Positions 8,236 to 17,100 of a stretch of 64,000 bases of DNA are shown here, piece by piece. Each line of letters opens with the position of its first letter. The first letter of the stretch is position 1. The translations under genes and the position numbers were made by a program. The notes below the pieces were generated by a model. It was not told the DNA's origin. It did not search any database and saw nothing but the letters and a program-made list of their open reading frames with translations. This DNA comes from Nonomuraea endophytica (GTDB taxonomy: Bacteria; Actinomycetota; Actinomycetes; Streptosporangiales; Streptosporangiaceae), in contig NZ_JACHIN010000006.1 in the NCBI RefSeq assembly GCF_014203235.1, forward strand, positions 489,428 through 553,427. The letters are read 5' to 3'.

Positions 8236-9465
8236 ATGAACATCGCGACCCGCGTGGCCGTACCGGACGGGGGCGGCATGGCCGTACGGGGAAATGTCAG
8301 GGAGGACCTCGCCCGGCACCTCGCCGCAGGTGGCGACAGCGCGTTGCACCACTCCCCCGAGGCGGTGCTGACCGCGATCCGCGCCGCCGGGCTGCGCGGC
8401 CGCGGCGGCGCGGGCTTCCCGGTCGCCGCGAAGATCGAGGCGGTCCGCGCGGCGAGCGGGCCACGCGTGCTCGTCGCCAACGGGGAAGAGGGCGAGCCGG
8501 CCAGCGTCAAGGACCGCTACCTGATGCGCACCCGCCCCCACCTGGTGATCGAGGGCATGCTCCTCGCCCGCCGCCTCGTGGGGGCCGACCGGGCGATCCT
8601 CTACGTCTCCGACGCCCCCTCCGCCCGCTCAGTCCGGCAGGCGCTGAACGAACGCGGCTCGCCATGCGCGGAGGTCTTCGACGCCGAGCCCGGATTCGTC
8701 AGCGGAGAGGAGACCGCGCTCGTGCGCGCGATCGACGGCGGCCCAGCCAAGCCCACGGCCAAGCCGCCCCGGCCCTTCGAACAGGGCGTCGCCGGCCGTC
8801 CCACGCTGGTGCTCAACGTCGAGTCGCTGGCCAGGATGGCGCTGCTGACCCGGTTCCGGCGCGGCGGCCTGCTGGTGACGCTCTCGGGCTCGGGCCGCGC
8901 GCCGGTCCTGACGGAGATCCGGCATGGGGTACGGCCGGCCGACCTGGCCGCCCGCCACGGCTTCGACGCCGGCCGGGGCTTCCTGGCCGGCGGCTTCTCC
9001 GGCGGCCTGCTGCCGCCCTCGGCCGGCGACACGCCGCTGACCCACGAGGCCATGCGCGCGATCGGCAGCACGCTCGGCTGCGGCGCGCTGGTGGCCATCG
9101 GCCGCGACGACTGCCCGGTGGCGGCCGCCGCCGACGTGCTGGCCTTCTTCGACCGGGCCAACGCCGGCCAGTGCGGAAGCTGCTTCCGGGGCACGGGCGC
9201 CATGGCCGGGGCCGTTGAGGCGCTGCGCGCGGGCACGGCGGTCGCCGAGCAGGTGGACCGGCTGGCGCAGTGGGCGCGGCAGCTGCGCGGCCGCGGCGCC
9301 TGCGGCACCCTCGACGCCGCCTGCCTGACCGCGGACAGCCTCCTGCTCCACTTCCCCGACGAGATCCGGAACCACCTGGCCGAACCGTGCGCGCGCTGCG
9401 CCCGGCTGCCGGTGGGCGCCGACACCCGCTTCCGGGTGCACCCCATCGAACCCGAGGAGGGCTGA
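8236..9465 (+). CDS. Stand-alone NuoF-like (51-kDa) NAD(P)H-dependent flavoprotein
   Basis: A 409-residue protein of the complex I 51-kDa subunit family. The FMN/NADH site is visible as GLRGRGGAGFP (52-62), NGEEGEPAS (82-90) and VSGEETALVRAIDG (155-168). In NuoF the C-terminal iron-sulphur site is ESCGxCxxC plus a distal Cys. Here the equivalent reads NAGQCGSC, so the first Cys is replaced by Ala310, while C313, C316 and C356 remain; extra Cys at 385 and 388 form a CARC pair. There is no other complex I gene nearby. With the ferredoxin four bases downstream it most likely acts as an NAD(P)H:ferredoxin oxidoreductase for the P450 and Rieske enzymes (inference). The ribosome site GGAGG overlaps the P450 stop. 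Confidence 0.85.
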   Translation: MNIATRVAVPDGGGMAVRGNVREDLARHLAAGGDSALHHSPEAVLTAIRAAGLRGRGGAGFPVAAKIEAVRAASGPRVLVANGEEGEPASVKDRYLMRTRPHLVIEGMLLARRLVGADRAILYVSDAPSARSVRQALNERGSPCAEVFDAEPGFVSGEETALVRAIDGGPAKPTAKPPRPFEQGVAGRPTLVLNVESLARMALLTRFRRGGLLVTLSGSGRAPVLTEIRHGVRPADLAARHGFDAGRGFLAGGFSGGLLPPSAGDTPLTHEAMRAIGSTLGCGALVAIGRDDCPVAAAADVLAFFDRANAGQCGSCFRGTGAMAGAVEALRAGTAVAEQVDRLAQWARQLRGRGACGTLDAACLTADSLLLHFPDEIRNHLAEPCARCARLPVGADTRFRVHPIEPEEG

Positions 9466-9468
9466 CAG

Positions 9469-9660
9469 ATGCGTGTGAACGTCGATGGCACCAAATGCGC
9501 CGCCTACGCGCTGTGCGCGGAGATCGCGCCTCAGGTGTTCGACCTTGACGACTTCGGCTACGCCGTGGCGACGCCGGAGGACGTCCCGGCCGCCCTGGAG
9601 GTGGTGACGGGGGAGGCCATCGAGGCCTGCCCCGTCCAGGCCATCCGCCGCCTCACCTGA
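9469..9660 (+). CDS. [3Fe-4S]-type ferredoxin
   Basis: A 63-residue acidic ferredoxin of the kind paired with actinobacterial P450s. Cluster ligands are C10, C16 and C54 in the pattern C-x5-C ... C-P, with Tyr/Ala instead of a fourth Cys, which predicts a [3Fe-4S] cluster. It starts four bases after the NuoF-like gene and is clearly co-transcribed. The expected role is to shuttle single electrons from the NuoF-like flavoprotein to the P450 and possibly to one or both Rieske oxygenases. No other ferredoxin gene was seen in the window. Confidence 0.92.
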   Translation: MRVNVDGTKCAAYALCAEIAPQVFDLDDFGYAVATPEDVPAALEVVTGEAIEACPVQAIRRLT

Positions 9661-9686
9661 CGGCGGACCAATCGAAGGAGTGTGAC

Positions 9687-10124
9687 ATGAGCGACGACGA
9701 GCGGCGCGTCCGCGAACTACACGACGGCTGGGTGACGGCCAACGGCACCGGTGACGTCGACTGGCTGCGTGCCCATCTGGCCGGTGACGACTTCGTCATG
9801 TGGAACACGCTGGGCAGCAACTTCTTCGGCCTCGACGGCATCGTCGAGCTGTGGAAGCAGCTGATCGCGATGGCGGGCGAAGCCGTACCCCGGAAGGTCG
9901 TCTCGCAGGCGTGGGACGAGCGGATCACGGTCGGCGGCGAGCTGGCCGTGGTCAGCTACCTGTGCCGGCTGAGCGTCGACTTCGGGCCGCGCGGCGAGGA
10001 GGCGGGCGGCAACCTGGACCAGCGCTACCGCGCCACCGAGGTCTACCAGCGGCGCGACGGCGACTGGAAGATGGTCCACTACCACGGCTCGCCGCACCAG
10101 CCCGGCGTCATGGGCGGGTCATGA
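9687..10124 (+). CDS. NTF2-fold (SnoaL/DUF4440-like) protein
   Basis: A 145-residue NTF2-like cone-fold protein. The order helix (RRVRELHDGWVTANGTGD), pocket strands, then the C-terminal pair YRATEVYQRRDGDWKMVHYHGS is characteristic of the SnoaL/DUF4440 group. Members are small isomerases, dehydratases, cyclases or ligand-binding proteins, so an enzymatic role on a pathway intermediate is possible but unproven. It starts with AAGGAG at the right spacing, 26 bases after the ferredoxin, and its stop overlaps the start of the DUF1028 gene (ATGA). Confidence 0.8.
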   Translation: MSDDERRVRELHDGWVTANGTGDVDWLRAHLAGDDFVMWNTLGSNFFGLDGIVELWKQLIAMAGEAVPRKVVSQAWDERITVGGELAVVSYLCRLSVDFGPRGEEAGGNLDQRYRATEVYQRRDGDWKMVHYHGSPHQPGVMGGS

Positions 10125-11017
10125 CCTTCTCCGTGGCCGCCCGCTGCGCGCGTACCGGCCAGATGGGCGTCGCGGTGGCCTCGCACGCCCTCGCCGTCGG
10201 CGGGGTGGTGCCGTGGGCCCGCGCGGGCCTGGGCGCCGGCGTCGCCCAGGCGCTCACCGATCAGCGGTACGGCAGGCAGCTGCCGGAACTGCTGGCCACC
10301 GGCCTGACGCCGGTGATGGCGCTGGAGCTCGCCATGACCTATGACGAAGGCGCCGCGCTGCGCCAGATCGGCCTCGTGGACGTCCGCGGCCGCACCGCCG
10401 GGCACACCGGCGGCGGTTGCGTGGCCCACGCGGGATGGGGAGCCGGCGCCGGCGTCGTGGCCCAGGGCAACATGCTCACCGCCGACGGGGTGTGGGACCT
10501 CATGGTCGAGCGGTTCACCGGCGCCGCAGGCGACCTGGCCGACCGGCTGCTGACCGCCCTGCGCGCCGCCGAGGACGTGGGCGGCGACGTGCGCGGCGGG
10601 CAGGCCGCCGGCCTGCGGGTCGTGGACGCGACGCCGGAGGGCGGAATCCTGCTCGACCTGCGCGTCGACGACCACCCCGACCCGCTGGCCGAGCTGGAGC
10701 GGCTGCTCGGGCTCTGGCGCGGCGACCGCCTGATGCGCTCGGCCATCGCCGCCATGCTCGCGGGCGGCGAGCCGGAGCCGATCCTGACCGATCTCGACCT
10801 GGCCCAGCGGGCCTTCGGCGCGGGCAACCGGGAGCCGGCCTTCTGGCGATGCCTCGCGCTCTCGGCCGACGGCCGCCTCGACGAGAGCCTGCTCCACGAA
10901 CTCGTCCGGGAGAACCCGGGCTGGGGCGAGCTGTATCACCGCCTCCACACCAACACGAAGAGGACAACATGCTCGAAATCAGTGTCACCAGCGACGTCGG
11001 CCGGCTCCGGGACGTGA
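10121..11017 (+). CDS. DUF1028 family protein
   Basis: A 298-residue protein. The first 200 residues match DUF1028: an N-terminal MTFSVAARCARTGQMGVAVAS, the AQALTDQRYGRQ segment, GHTGGGCVAHAGWGAGAGVVAQGNML and ADRLLTALRAAEDVGGD. The family resembles Ntn-hydrolase folds and often sits in amino-acid or peptide catabolic loci, but its activity is not established. The start overlaps the previous stop (ATGA). The 3' end overlaps the next gene by 49 bases, and the last 16 or so residues (TKRTTCSKSV onwards) look like read-through of that gene's 5' end, so an original stop may have been lost. Confidence 0.78.
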   Translation: MTFSVAARCARTGQMGVAVASHALAVGGVVPWARAGLGAGVAQALTDQRYGRQLPELLATGLTPVMALELAMTYDEGAALRQIGLVDVRGRTAGHTGGGCVAHAGWGAGAGVVAQGNMLTADGVWDLMVERFTGAAGDLADRLLTALRAAEDVGGDVRGGQAAGLRVVDATPEGGILLDLRVDDHPDPLAELERLLGLWRGDRLMRSAIAAMLAGGEPEPILTDLDLAQRAFGAGNREPAFWRCLALSADGRLDESLLHELVRENPGWGELYHRLHTNTKRTTCSKSVSPATSAGSGT

Positions 11018-11856
11018 TCGTGGGCCCGGTCAAGGCGTTCACCCTGGAGGGCCTCGTGCTTGAGGCGGAGGCCGACGGCGATGCCGGCGACCGGGAGCTC
11101 ATCACCGAGCTGCTCGCCCGCTACTCCATCGAGGCCCCCGACCCCACGATCGCGGCCAAGCAGCACGCCCAGCTCGTCGCGGTGCTGGAGGAGCACGACG
11201 TGACGGTCCGCTGGGCCGACCCCGTCGACTGCCTCACCCAGATGTACACCCGGGACATGGGCTTCGCCATCGACGACGTCTTCTTCCTGGCCCGCCCGGC
11301 CACCCCCACCCGGCGGCGCGAGCAGTCGGCGTTGCTGAGCCTGCACTCGCGCATGTCGAAGGTACGCGCGCTGGACGCCGGCTTCATCGAGGGCGGCGAC
11401 GTGCTGGTCACCCCCTCCGAGGTGCTGGTCGGGATCGGCGACAGCACCAACGAGGAGGGCGTGGAGGCGCTGCGCCGGGCCATCGCCGACGCCGGCCTGT
11501 CACGCGAGGTGGTGCCGATGCGCTTCACCCACCGGGGCGTGGTCCACCTGGACGTGCACTTCACCCTCGCCTCGCCCGAGGTCGGCCTCGTCAGCCCCGC
11601 CGCCTTCGACGCCGAGAGCCTCGACCACCTCAAGAACCGCTTCGAGCTGATCACCGTGACACCGCAGGAGGTGCGGGCGCTCGCGGTCAACACGGTCGCG
11701 CTCGGGCCGGACCGGCTCATCATCCAGGCCGGGCACGAGCGGCTCGAGGCCGAGCTGTCCCGGCGCGGGATCACCCCGGTGCCGGTGGAGTTCTCGGAAG
11801 TCACCCGCTTCCCCGGCGGCCTGCACTGCGCGACGCTCCCGCTGGTCAGGGAGTAG
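10969..11856 (+). CDS. Dimethylarginine dimethylaminohydrolase-like amidino hydrolase
   Basis: A 295-residue member of the guanidino-group-modifying (amidinotransferase/arginine deiminase) superfamily. The active-site set is complete: TRD at 94-96, EGGD at 141-144, the catalytic His193 in HLDVHF, and the nucleophile Cys287 in FPGGLHC. Length and motif spacing fit DDAH-type hydrolases, which break C-N bonds of guanidines through a thiouronium intermediate. Exact substrate (methylated arginine, another guanidine or an amidine) cannot be told from sequence. It ends the first operon and is followed at once by a strong hairpin. The presence of such an enzyme in an oxygenase cluster hints at a nitrogen-rich or N-alkylated substrate. 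Confidence 0.85.
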   Translation: MLEISVTSDVGRLRDVIVGPVKAFTLEGLVLEAEADGDAGDRELITELLARYSIEAPDPTIAAKQHAQLVAVLEEHDVTVRWADPVDCLTQMYTRDMGFAIDDVFFLARPATPTRRREQSALLSLHSRMSKVRALDAGFIEGGDVLVTPSEVLVGIGDSTNEEGVEALRRAIADAGLSREVVPMRFTHRGVVHLDVHFTLASPEVGLVSPAAFDAESLDHLKNRFELITVTPQEVRALAVNTVALGPDRLIIQAGHERLEAELSRRGITPVPVEFSEVTRFPGGLHCATLPLVRE

Positions 11857-11860
11857 GAGC

Positions 11861-11893
11861 GAGAGCGACCCGCTCCTGGAGCGGGTCGCTCTC
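11861..11893 (+). terminator. Perfect 15-bp hairpin terminator
   Basis: Immediately after the amidino hydrolase stop there is a perfect 15-bp stem with arms at 11861-11875 and 11879-11893 and a 3-nt CTG loop. There is no U-tract, as usual in high-GC actinomycetes. It should end the 2929-11856 operon and separate it from the next, independently controlled unit. Confidence 0.8.
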
Positions 11894-11907
11894 ACCCATT
11901 GACTAGC

Positions 11908-11955
11908 GGTTATCAACTGATACCCTGATCTCAGAGGTTATCGGCCGATAACCTC
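11908..11955 (+). promoter_or_regulatory. Two GGTTATC operators before the second Rieske gene
   Basis: Site 1 at 11908-11924 is an imperfect dyad with arms GGTTATCA and CTGATACC. Site 2 at 11934-11955 is a perfect 22-bp palindrome with half GAGGTTATCGG. Both share GGTTATC facing its complement, and site 2 ends 18 bases before the Rieske ATG at 11974. The motif differs from the TTGGAC sites upstream of 2929, so a different regulator is expected; the TetR at 13532, at the end of this unit, is the best candidate. Confidence 0.6.
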
Positions 11956-11973
11956 GCGATGAGAGGGTTCACC

Positions 11974-13131
11974 ATGACTGTGATCACTGCGGAGGGAACC
12001 GGGGAGATCCTCGACGAGCTCCGCCGCTACCTCGACGAGGATCCGCCGGCCATCAGCCTCCCGCCGCGCGCCTACACCTCGCCCGAGCTGTGGGAGCTGG
12101 AACGGGAACGGATCTTCGGCCGCTCCTGGATGCTCGTCGCCCACGCCGGCCAGCTCGCCGAGACCGGCGACTACGTGGCGCTGTCCATCGCCGGGGAGGC
12201 GGTCGTCGTCACCCGTGGCGCCGACGGCACGCTGAGTGCGATGTCGCCGATCTGCCGGCACCGGCTGATGCCGCTGGTGGAGCTGGGCGCCGGCCGTACC
12301 GACTCCTTCACCTGCCCGTACCACCGGTGGAACTACGGCCTCGACGGGCGGCTGCGCGGCGCGCCGCACATGGGCGGGAACAAGGACTTCAACGTCAAGA
12401 ACTGCCGGCTGCCCGGCTTCGCGGTCGAGGAGTGGAACGGCCTCGTCTACGTCAACCTCGACGCCGCCGCCGAGCCCATCGGCGCGCACCTCGACCTGGC
12501 CGCGCCCGACTTCGTCAACTACCGGCTCGGCGATCTGGTCCAGGTGATCACCGTGGCGGAGGAGTGGCAGGCGAACTGGAAGCTCGCGCTGGAGAACGGC
12601 TCCGAGAACTACCACGTCATCGGCCTGCACCGGAACACCCTGGAGCCGTTCCTGCCCGGCGGCGGCGATCCCCACATCAAGCAGTACTCGCCCTGGGTCC
12701 TGCACGCCCGCACCCCGTTCGCCGCGCCCATCGAGCCGGAGGCGCTCGACCTGAGCGAGCTGGAGAAGGCGCACGGGATGGCCCTGCTGTCCTTCCCGAC
12801 CGGCGGCTTCCTCGCCATGGGCGACCAGGTCGTCTGGCTCAGCTTCATCCCGCTGTCCATCGACAGGGTCCAGGTGGTCGGCGGCGTGCTCATGCCGCCC
12901 GAACTGGTGGCCTCCGTGGATCCCGAGGCGCTCGCCCGAGCCCAGCAGACGATCACCGCGATGGTGAACAACGAGGACAAGGTGGGGCTCGAAGCCGTGC
13001 AGCGCGGCGTCACCTCACGCTTCGCCGAGCGCGGCCACCTCAGCCCCAAGGAGCCCGGCGTGATCGTCTTCTACCAGAACCTGGCACGCGCCCTGACCCG
13101 CGAGGGCGACGCCTGGCCCGGGAAGCTGTGA
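11974..13131 (+). CDS. Second Rieske [2Fe-2S] oxygenase alpha subunit
   Basis: A 385-residue Rieske oxygenase clearly divergent from the one at 2929. Rieske ligands are C94-x-H96 and C114-x2-H117 (PICRHRLMP and CPYHRWNYG). Non-haem iron ligands are H214 and H219 in SENYHVIGLHRNT. I prefer the ATG at 11974, preceded by GAGAGGG, over the ATG at 11959 that sits almost on the palindromic operator. The protein is alpha-only, so it needs external electron donors; none is encoded in this second unit. It leads a short three-gene unit with an SCP2-like protein and a TetR gene. Substrate unknown; quaternary-ammonium or aromatic substrates are both seen in this branch. Confidence 0.92.
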   Translation: MTVITAEGTGEILDELRRYLDEDPPAISLPPRAYTSPELWELERERIFGRSWMLVAHAGQLAETGDYVALSIAGEAVVVTRGADGTLSAMSPICRHRLMPLVELGAGRTDSFTCPYHRWNYGLDGRLRGAPHMGGNKDFNVKNCRLPGFAVEEWNGLVYVNLDAAAEPIGAHLDLAAPDFVNYRLGDLVQVITVAEEWQANWKLALENGSENYHVIGLHRNTLEPFLPGGGDPHIKQYSPWVLHARTPFAAPIEPEALDLSELEKAHGMALLSFPTGGFLAMGDQVVWLSFIPLSIDRVQVVGGVLMPPELVASVDPEALARAQQTITAMVNNEDKVGLEAVQRGVTSRFAERGHLSPKEPGVIVFYQNLARALTREGDAWPGKL

Positions 13132-13132
13132 C

Positions 13133-13513
13133 ATGGCGCGCTATCTCACCCAGGAATGGACACAACTCGTGCTGCAGGAGACCCGGGACCTTCCCGAACG
13201 CCGGGGCGCCAACGCCCGCCTGCAGTACGTCCTGACCGGCGACAACGACGTGCACTATTACTGGACGCTGGAGCACGGCCGGGTGACCGAGGTCGCACTG
13301 GGCACCCTCGACAAACCCGACTACACGATCACCATGACCTACGACGACAGCGTCCGCATCGAGCGCGGCGAACTGACCGAGGAGGCCGCTTTCGCCCAGG
13401 GCACGATGAAGTTCACCGGCAGCATGGTCAGGGCCATGACGCTCATGCCGGTCATGGACGCGCCCGAGTTCAAGGCGGCGATGGCCCGCATCCGGGCGGC
13501 CACCGAACTGTGA
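13133..13513 (+). CDS. SCP2 sterol-carrier-like protein
   Basis: A 126-residue protein matching the SCP2 sterol-binding domain: an LQYVLTGDNDVHYYWTLEHGRVTEVALG sheet, a KPDYTITMTYDD strand followed by the FAQGTMKFTGSMVRAMTLMPVM helix. These proteins have a hydrophobic tunnel for lipids or CoA esters; small bacterial forms often accompany oxygenases or thiolases acting on hydrophobic substrates. It begins one base after the Rieske stop, so the two are co-translated. A role in presenting a lipophilic substrate to the oxygenase is plausible but inferred from position. Confidence 0.82.
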   Translation: MARYLTQEWTQLVLQETRDLPERRGANARLQYVLTGDNDVHYYWTLEHGRVTEVALGTLDKPDYTITMTYDDSVRIERGELTEEAAFAQGTMKFTGSMVRAMTLMPVMDAPEFKAAMARIRAATEL

Positions 13514-13531
13514 CCGGCTAGTCTGGCCCGC

Positions 13532-14143
13532 ATGCCCGCATCGCAATGGAGCCCGTCGGCTGAGCGCATCCTCCGCACGGCCGCCAGGCTCTTCGCGGTG
13601 CACGGCTACTCCGCCACCTCCACCCGCGACATCGCCGCCGCCGTCGGCGTCCAGCAGCCGGCCATCTACAAGCACTTCGCCGCCAAGGACGACATCCTGG
13701 CCGCGCTGGTCAAGCTGGGCCTGGAGCGGCCGCTGGCCGTGGCCGCCTCGCTGGAGGTCGTCGCGGCCCCGGCGGCGGTCAAACTGCATCGGTGGTTGCG
13801 CGAGTCGCTGCAGCACCTGCTCGACTCGCCGTACGTGCTGGCGTCCATCCTCACCACGCCCGAGTTGGAACGCGACCGGTTCGCGGCCGAACGCGCGCTG
13901 ATCGAACAGCTCGAACGGCAGGTCACCGACATGATCACGCAGGGGTTGCGCGAGGGCGACGTGCGGCCGATCAACCCGGTGACGGGGGCGCGGCTCGTGC
14001 TGGTGCTGTTCGACGCGATGGCGCTGCCGGAGTTCGCGGTCAGCCCGCCGGAGATCATCGACTTCGCCTTCACCGCCCTCCTGAACGACCCCTCCCACCT
14101 GCCCGAACTCCAGCACCAAGCCGACTCCCTCCCCCTCCCCTGA
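13532..14143 (+). CDS. TetR-family transcriptional regulator
   Basis: A 203-residue TetR regulator with a textbook HTH (TSTRDIAAAVGVQQPAIYKHFAAKDDILAAL) preceded by the AERILRTAARLFAVHGYSA helix. The ligand domain is of the short helical type. It lies 18 bases after the SCP2-like gene on the same strand and is probably part of that unit, suggesting autoregulation through the GGTTATC sites at 11908-11955. It converges with the STAND/WD40 gene, whose stop lies only five bases away, so there is no room for a separate terminator. Confidence 0.88.
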   Translation: MPASQWSPSAERILRTAARLFAVHGYSATSTRDIAAAVGVQQPAIYKHFAAKDDILAALVKLGLERPLAVAASLEVVAAPAAVKLHRWLRESLQHLLDSPYVLASILTTPELERDRFAAERALIEQLERQVTDMITQGLREGDVRPINPVTGARLVLVLFDAMALPEFAVSPPEIIDFAFTALLNDPSHLPELQHQADSLPLP

Positions 14144-14148
14144 CCAGA

Positions 14149-17100
14149 TCACGAGTCACAGGGTGACAGGTAGGGAGTTTGGGGCAGGTGCCGGCGCCAT
14201 TGCCGAGGAGTGAGCACGCCGCGGGTGGTGGCGCAGATTCGCCGGACGGCGTGGTTGACGTCGAGGTCCCACAGCCTGATGGTGCCGTCGGTGCTTGCCG
14301 TGGCGAGCGTGTCCGCGCCGGGCTGGAAGGCGATCGAGCGGACTCCGGCGGTGTGCCCGGTGAGGGCCTCGCCGAGGGGCTCGGGCCGGGCCGGGCCGGT
14401 GACGTTCCAGAGGCGGACGGTCTTGTCGTAGCTCCCGGTCGCCAGGGTGTGCCCGTCGGGGCTGAAGGCAACGGAGCTCACCGCCTCGGAATGGCCGGTG
14501 AGTGGCGAGGTGAGCGGGGCCGGACGCTCGGGGTGCCGGACATCCCACAACTGGACGGTCTTGTCATCGCCGGCGGTGGCCAGAATGCGGCCGTCCGGGC
14601 TGAACGAGGCCTGCTGGATCGGGCCGGAGTGCCCGCCGAGAGGCTTGGCGACCAGGCGGGGCGAGGCTGGGTCGGTGACGCTCCACAGGCGGGCGGTCTT
14701 GTCACTGCTGGCCGTGACGATCAGATGTCCGTCGGGGCTGAAGGCCACGGAATTGACGTAGCCCGCATGCCCGGAAAGCGGCCGGCCGTACATGATCGGA
14801 TGGTGGCGATCGCGGATGTCCCACAGCCGGATCTCCATGTCGTCGCCGGCGGCGGCGAGTGTTCGCCCGTCGGGGCTGAAGGCGACGGGCGCGGCGTATC
14901 TGTGCCGGGTGGTGATGGGTTTGCCGAGGGCGCTGGGGGCGGTGGGGTCGGTGACGTCCCACAGTCGCAGGGTTTTGTCGCTGCCGGTGGTCGCCAGGGT
15001 GTGCCCGTCCGGGCTGAACGCCGCCCAGTAGGTCAGGCCGGCGTGTGCGGTGAGGAACCGCACGGCCGGGCGTCCGGAGCGCAGGGCGGTCCACACCCCG
15101 ATCCTCTGGTCGTCGCCGGCCGAGGCGAGGGTGCGGCCATCTCGGCTGAAGGCCACGCGCACGACGCTGGCGGTGTGCCCGGTGAGGACGCCCGAGGGCA
15201 TCGACCACAGGCGTACGGAGCTGTCGGCGTGCCCGGTCGCGAGGGTGCGCCCGTCCGGGCTGAAGGCGACCGCGAAGACGATGCCGGTCTGTGCGGTGAG
15301 CGGTTCTCCGAGTTGTACGGCAGCGGCCGGGTCGGCCAGGTTCCATAGCCTGGTCGTGCTGTCGACACTGCCCGAGGCCAGCGTCCGGCCATCGGGGTGG
15401 AACTTGACCGACCACACCGGGCCGCCGTGTCCGGTCAAGGGTGGTCCCGCGGGCCTGGCGTGGTCCGGATCGGACAGGTCCCACAGGCGGATGGTCTTGT
15501 CCTTGCCGCCACTGGCCAGCAGGCGTCCATCGGGGCTGAAATCGATGGAGTGGACGAGCGCGTGGTGGCCGGTCAGAGGTGCCGCGCGGGGCTTGGCCTT
15601 GGCCGGGTCGGTGACGTCCCAGAGGCGGATGGTCTTGTCGTCGCCGGCGGTGGCCAGCAGTCGCCCGTCAGGGCTGAACGCCAGGGAGCGGATCGCGGCA
15701 CGGTGGCCGCCGAGCGGGTGGCCGAGAGGCGCAGGGTGGGCCGGGTCGGCGACGTTCCACAACCGGGTGGTGTGGTCCTCGTTCGCGGTGGCGAGGATGC
15801 GGCCGTCAGGGCTGAACGCCACCAGGTAGATCGTGCCGCGCGGGCCGGTGAGCGGGGCGCCGAGCGGTGACGGGCGGGCCGGATCGGACAGGTCCCACAG
15901 GCGGACGGTCTGATCGTCGCCCGCGGTGGCCAGCGTGTCGCCATCCGGGCTGAACACCGCGGAGGTGACCCAGCTGCGGTGCCCGGCCAGCGGCCGGCCG
16001 AGCGGCATCGGACGTGCCGGGTCGCGCAGGTCCCATAATCGCGCGGTCCCGTCGTAGCTGGCAGTGGCGAGCAGCCGCCCGTCCGGGCTGTAGGAGGTCA
16101 GGTACACCGCGCCCGCATGCCCGTAGAGCGGGGTCTGCAGGGGCGCGTGCTGTGTGGAGATCAACCTGGTGGACACGCTCATGTCGGTGGGTCGCATGCG
16201 CCGCGCGACCAGACTCAGCTGCGCCCACACCGATGGGTCGGTGGTACGCATCCGATCGGCCTCCGCCAGCACCTGTCTGAAGGTGGCCTCGTCCCGCTGG
16301 TGCACGGCCACGGCGGCCGCCCCCACGGCGAGGATCGCCAGCACGGCGACCATGGTGACGGCGCCGCGCCGGCCCCACTGCGTGCGCCGTTGGTGCCGGA
16401 GGGCGTCGGCGAGGAACTGCCGGGCCGCCGGCGTCACGTCCGTCAGCAGGCGGGCGGTGTCCAGGCGGGTTCCCCGATAGAGCAGGGAGGGGTCGCGGCC
16501 GTGCCGTTCCCAGGTGCGGGCATCCTCCTCCAGCCGTTGCCGTGCCACGTTCCCGGCCCGGTCGTCGTTGATCCACCTGCGCAGCCGCGGCCAAGCCCAG
16601 AGGAGGGCCTCATGGGCGATCTCCACCCCCGCGGCGTCCACCGTGATCAGGCGCTGCTGGGCCAGGACCTCCAGGGCCCGCGCCGTGGCGGCGCCGTTGG
16701 CCGCTCGCGCGGCCAGGTCGGAGCTTGGCATCCGCCTGCGGGTGTCGTGTCCTTCTTCGCCGATGCGCACGAGTTGGAGCAGCAGCTGGTGCGCCGCTTG
16801 CTGCTCATCGGGGCGCAGCCGGGTCCATGCCCGTTCCGCGGTGGTGGCCACCGAGCCGTGGATGCGGCCGGTGGCCAGGTAGGCGGCGACGCTGAGTTTG
16901 CCGGAGTGGCGTCGCCGCCAGGTGGCCAGCAACGCGTGCGAAAGCAACGGCAGTGCGCCTGGCTCCAGGCCTGCCGTACCGTCGGTGCAGCGCTCGCCCA
17001 GATCCCGCAGCATGATCTCGGCCAGGCCGGGTTCCGGTCGCAGGCCGACCGCTCTGGCCGGTGCGAGGATCGCTTCCCGTAGCTGGTCGGCCGTCATCGG

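Noticed and set aside
14200..16140. Regularly spaced repeats as a possible CRISPR array
   Set aside because: The 138-bp period, open reading frame and FSPDG/RLWD pattern show WD40-coding repeats, not repeats with unique spacers.
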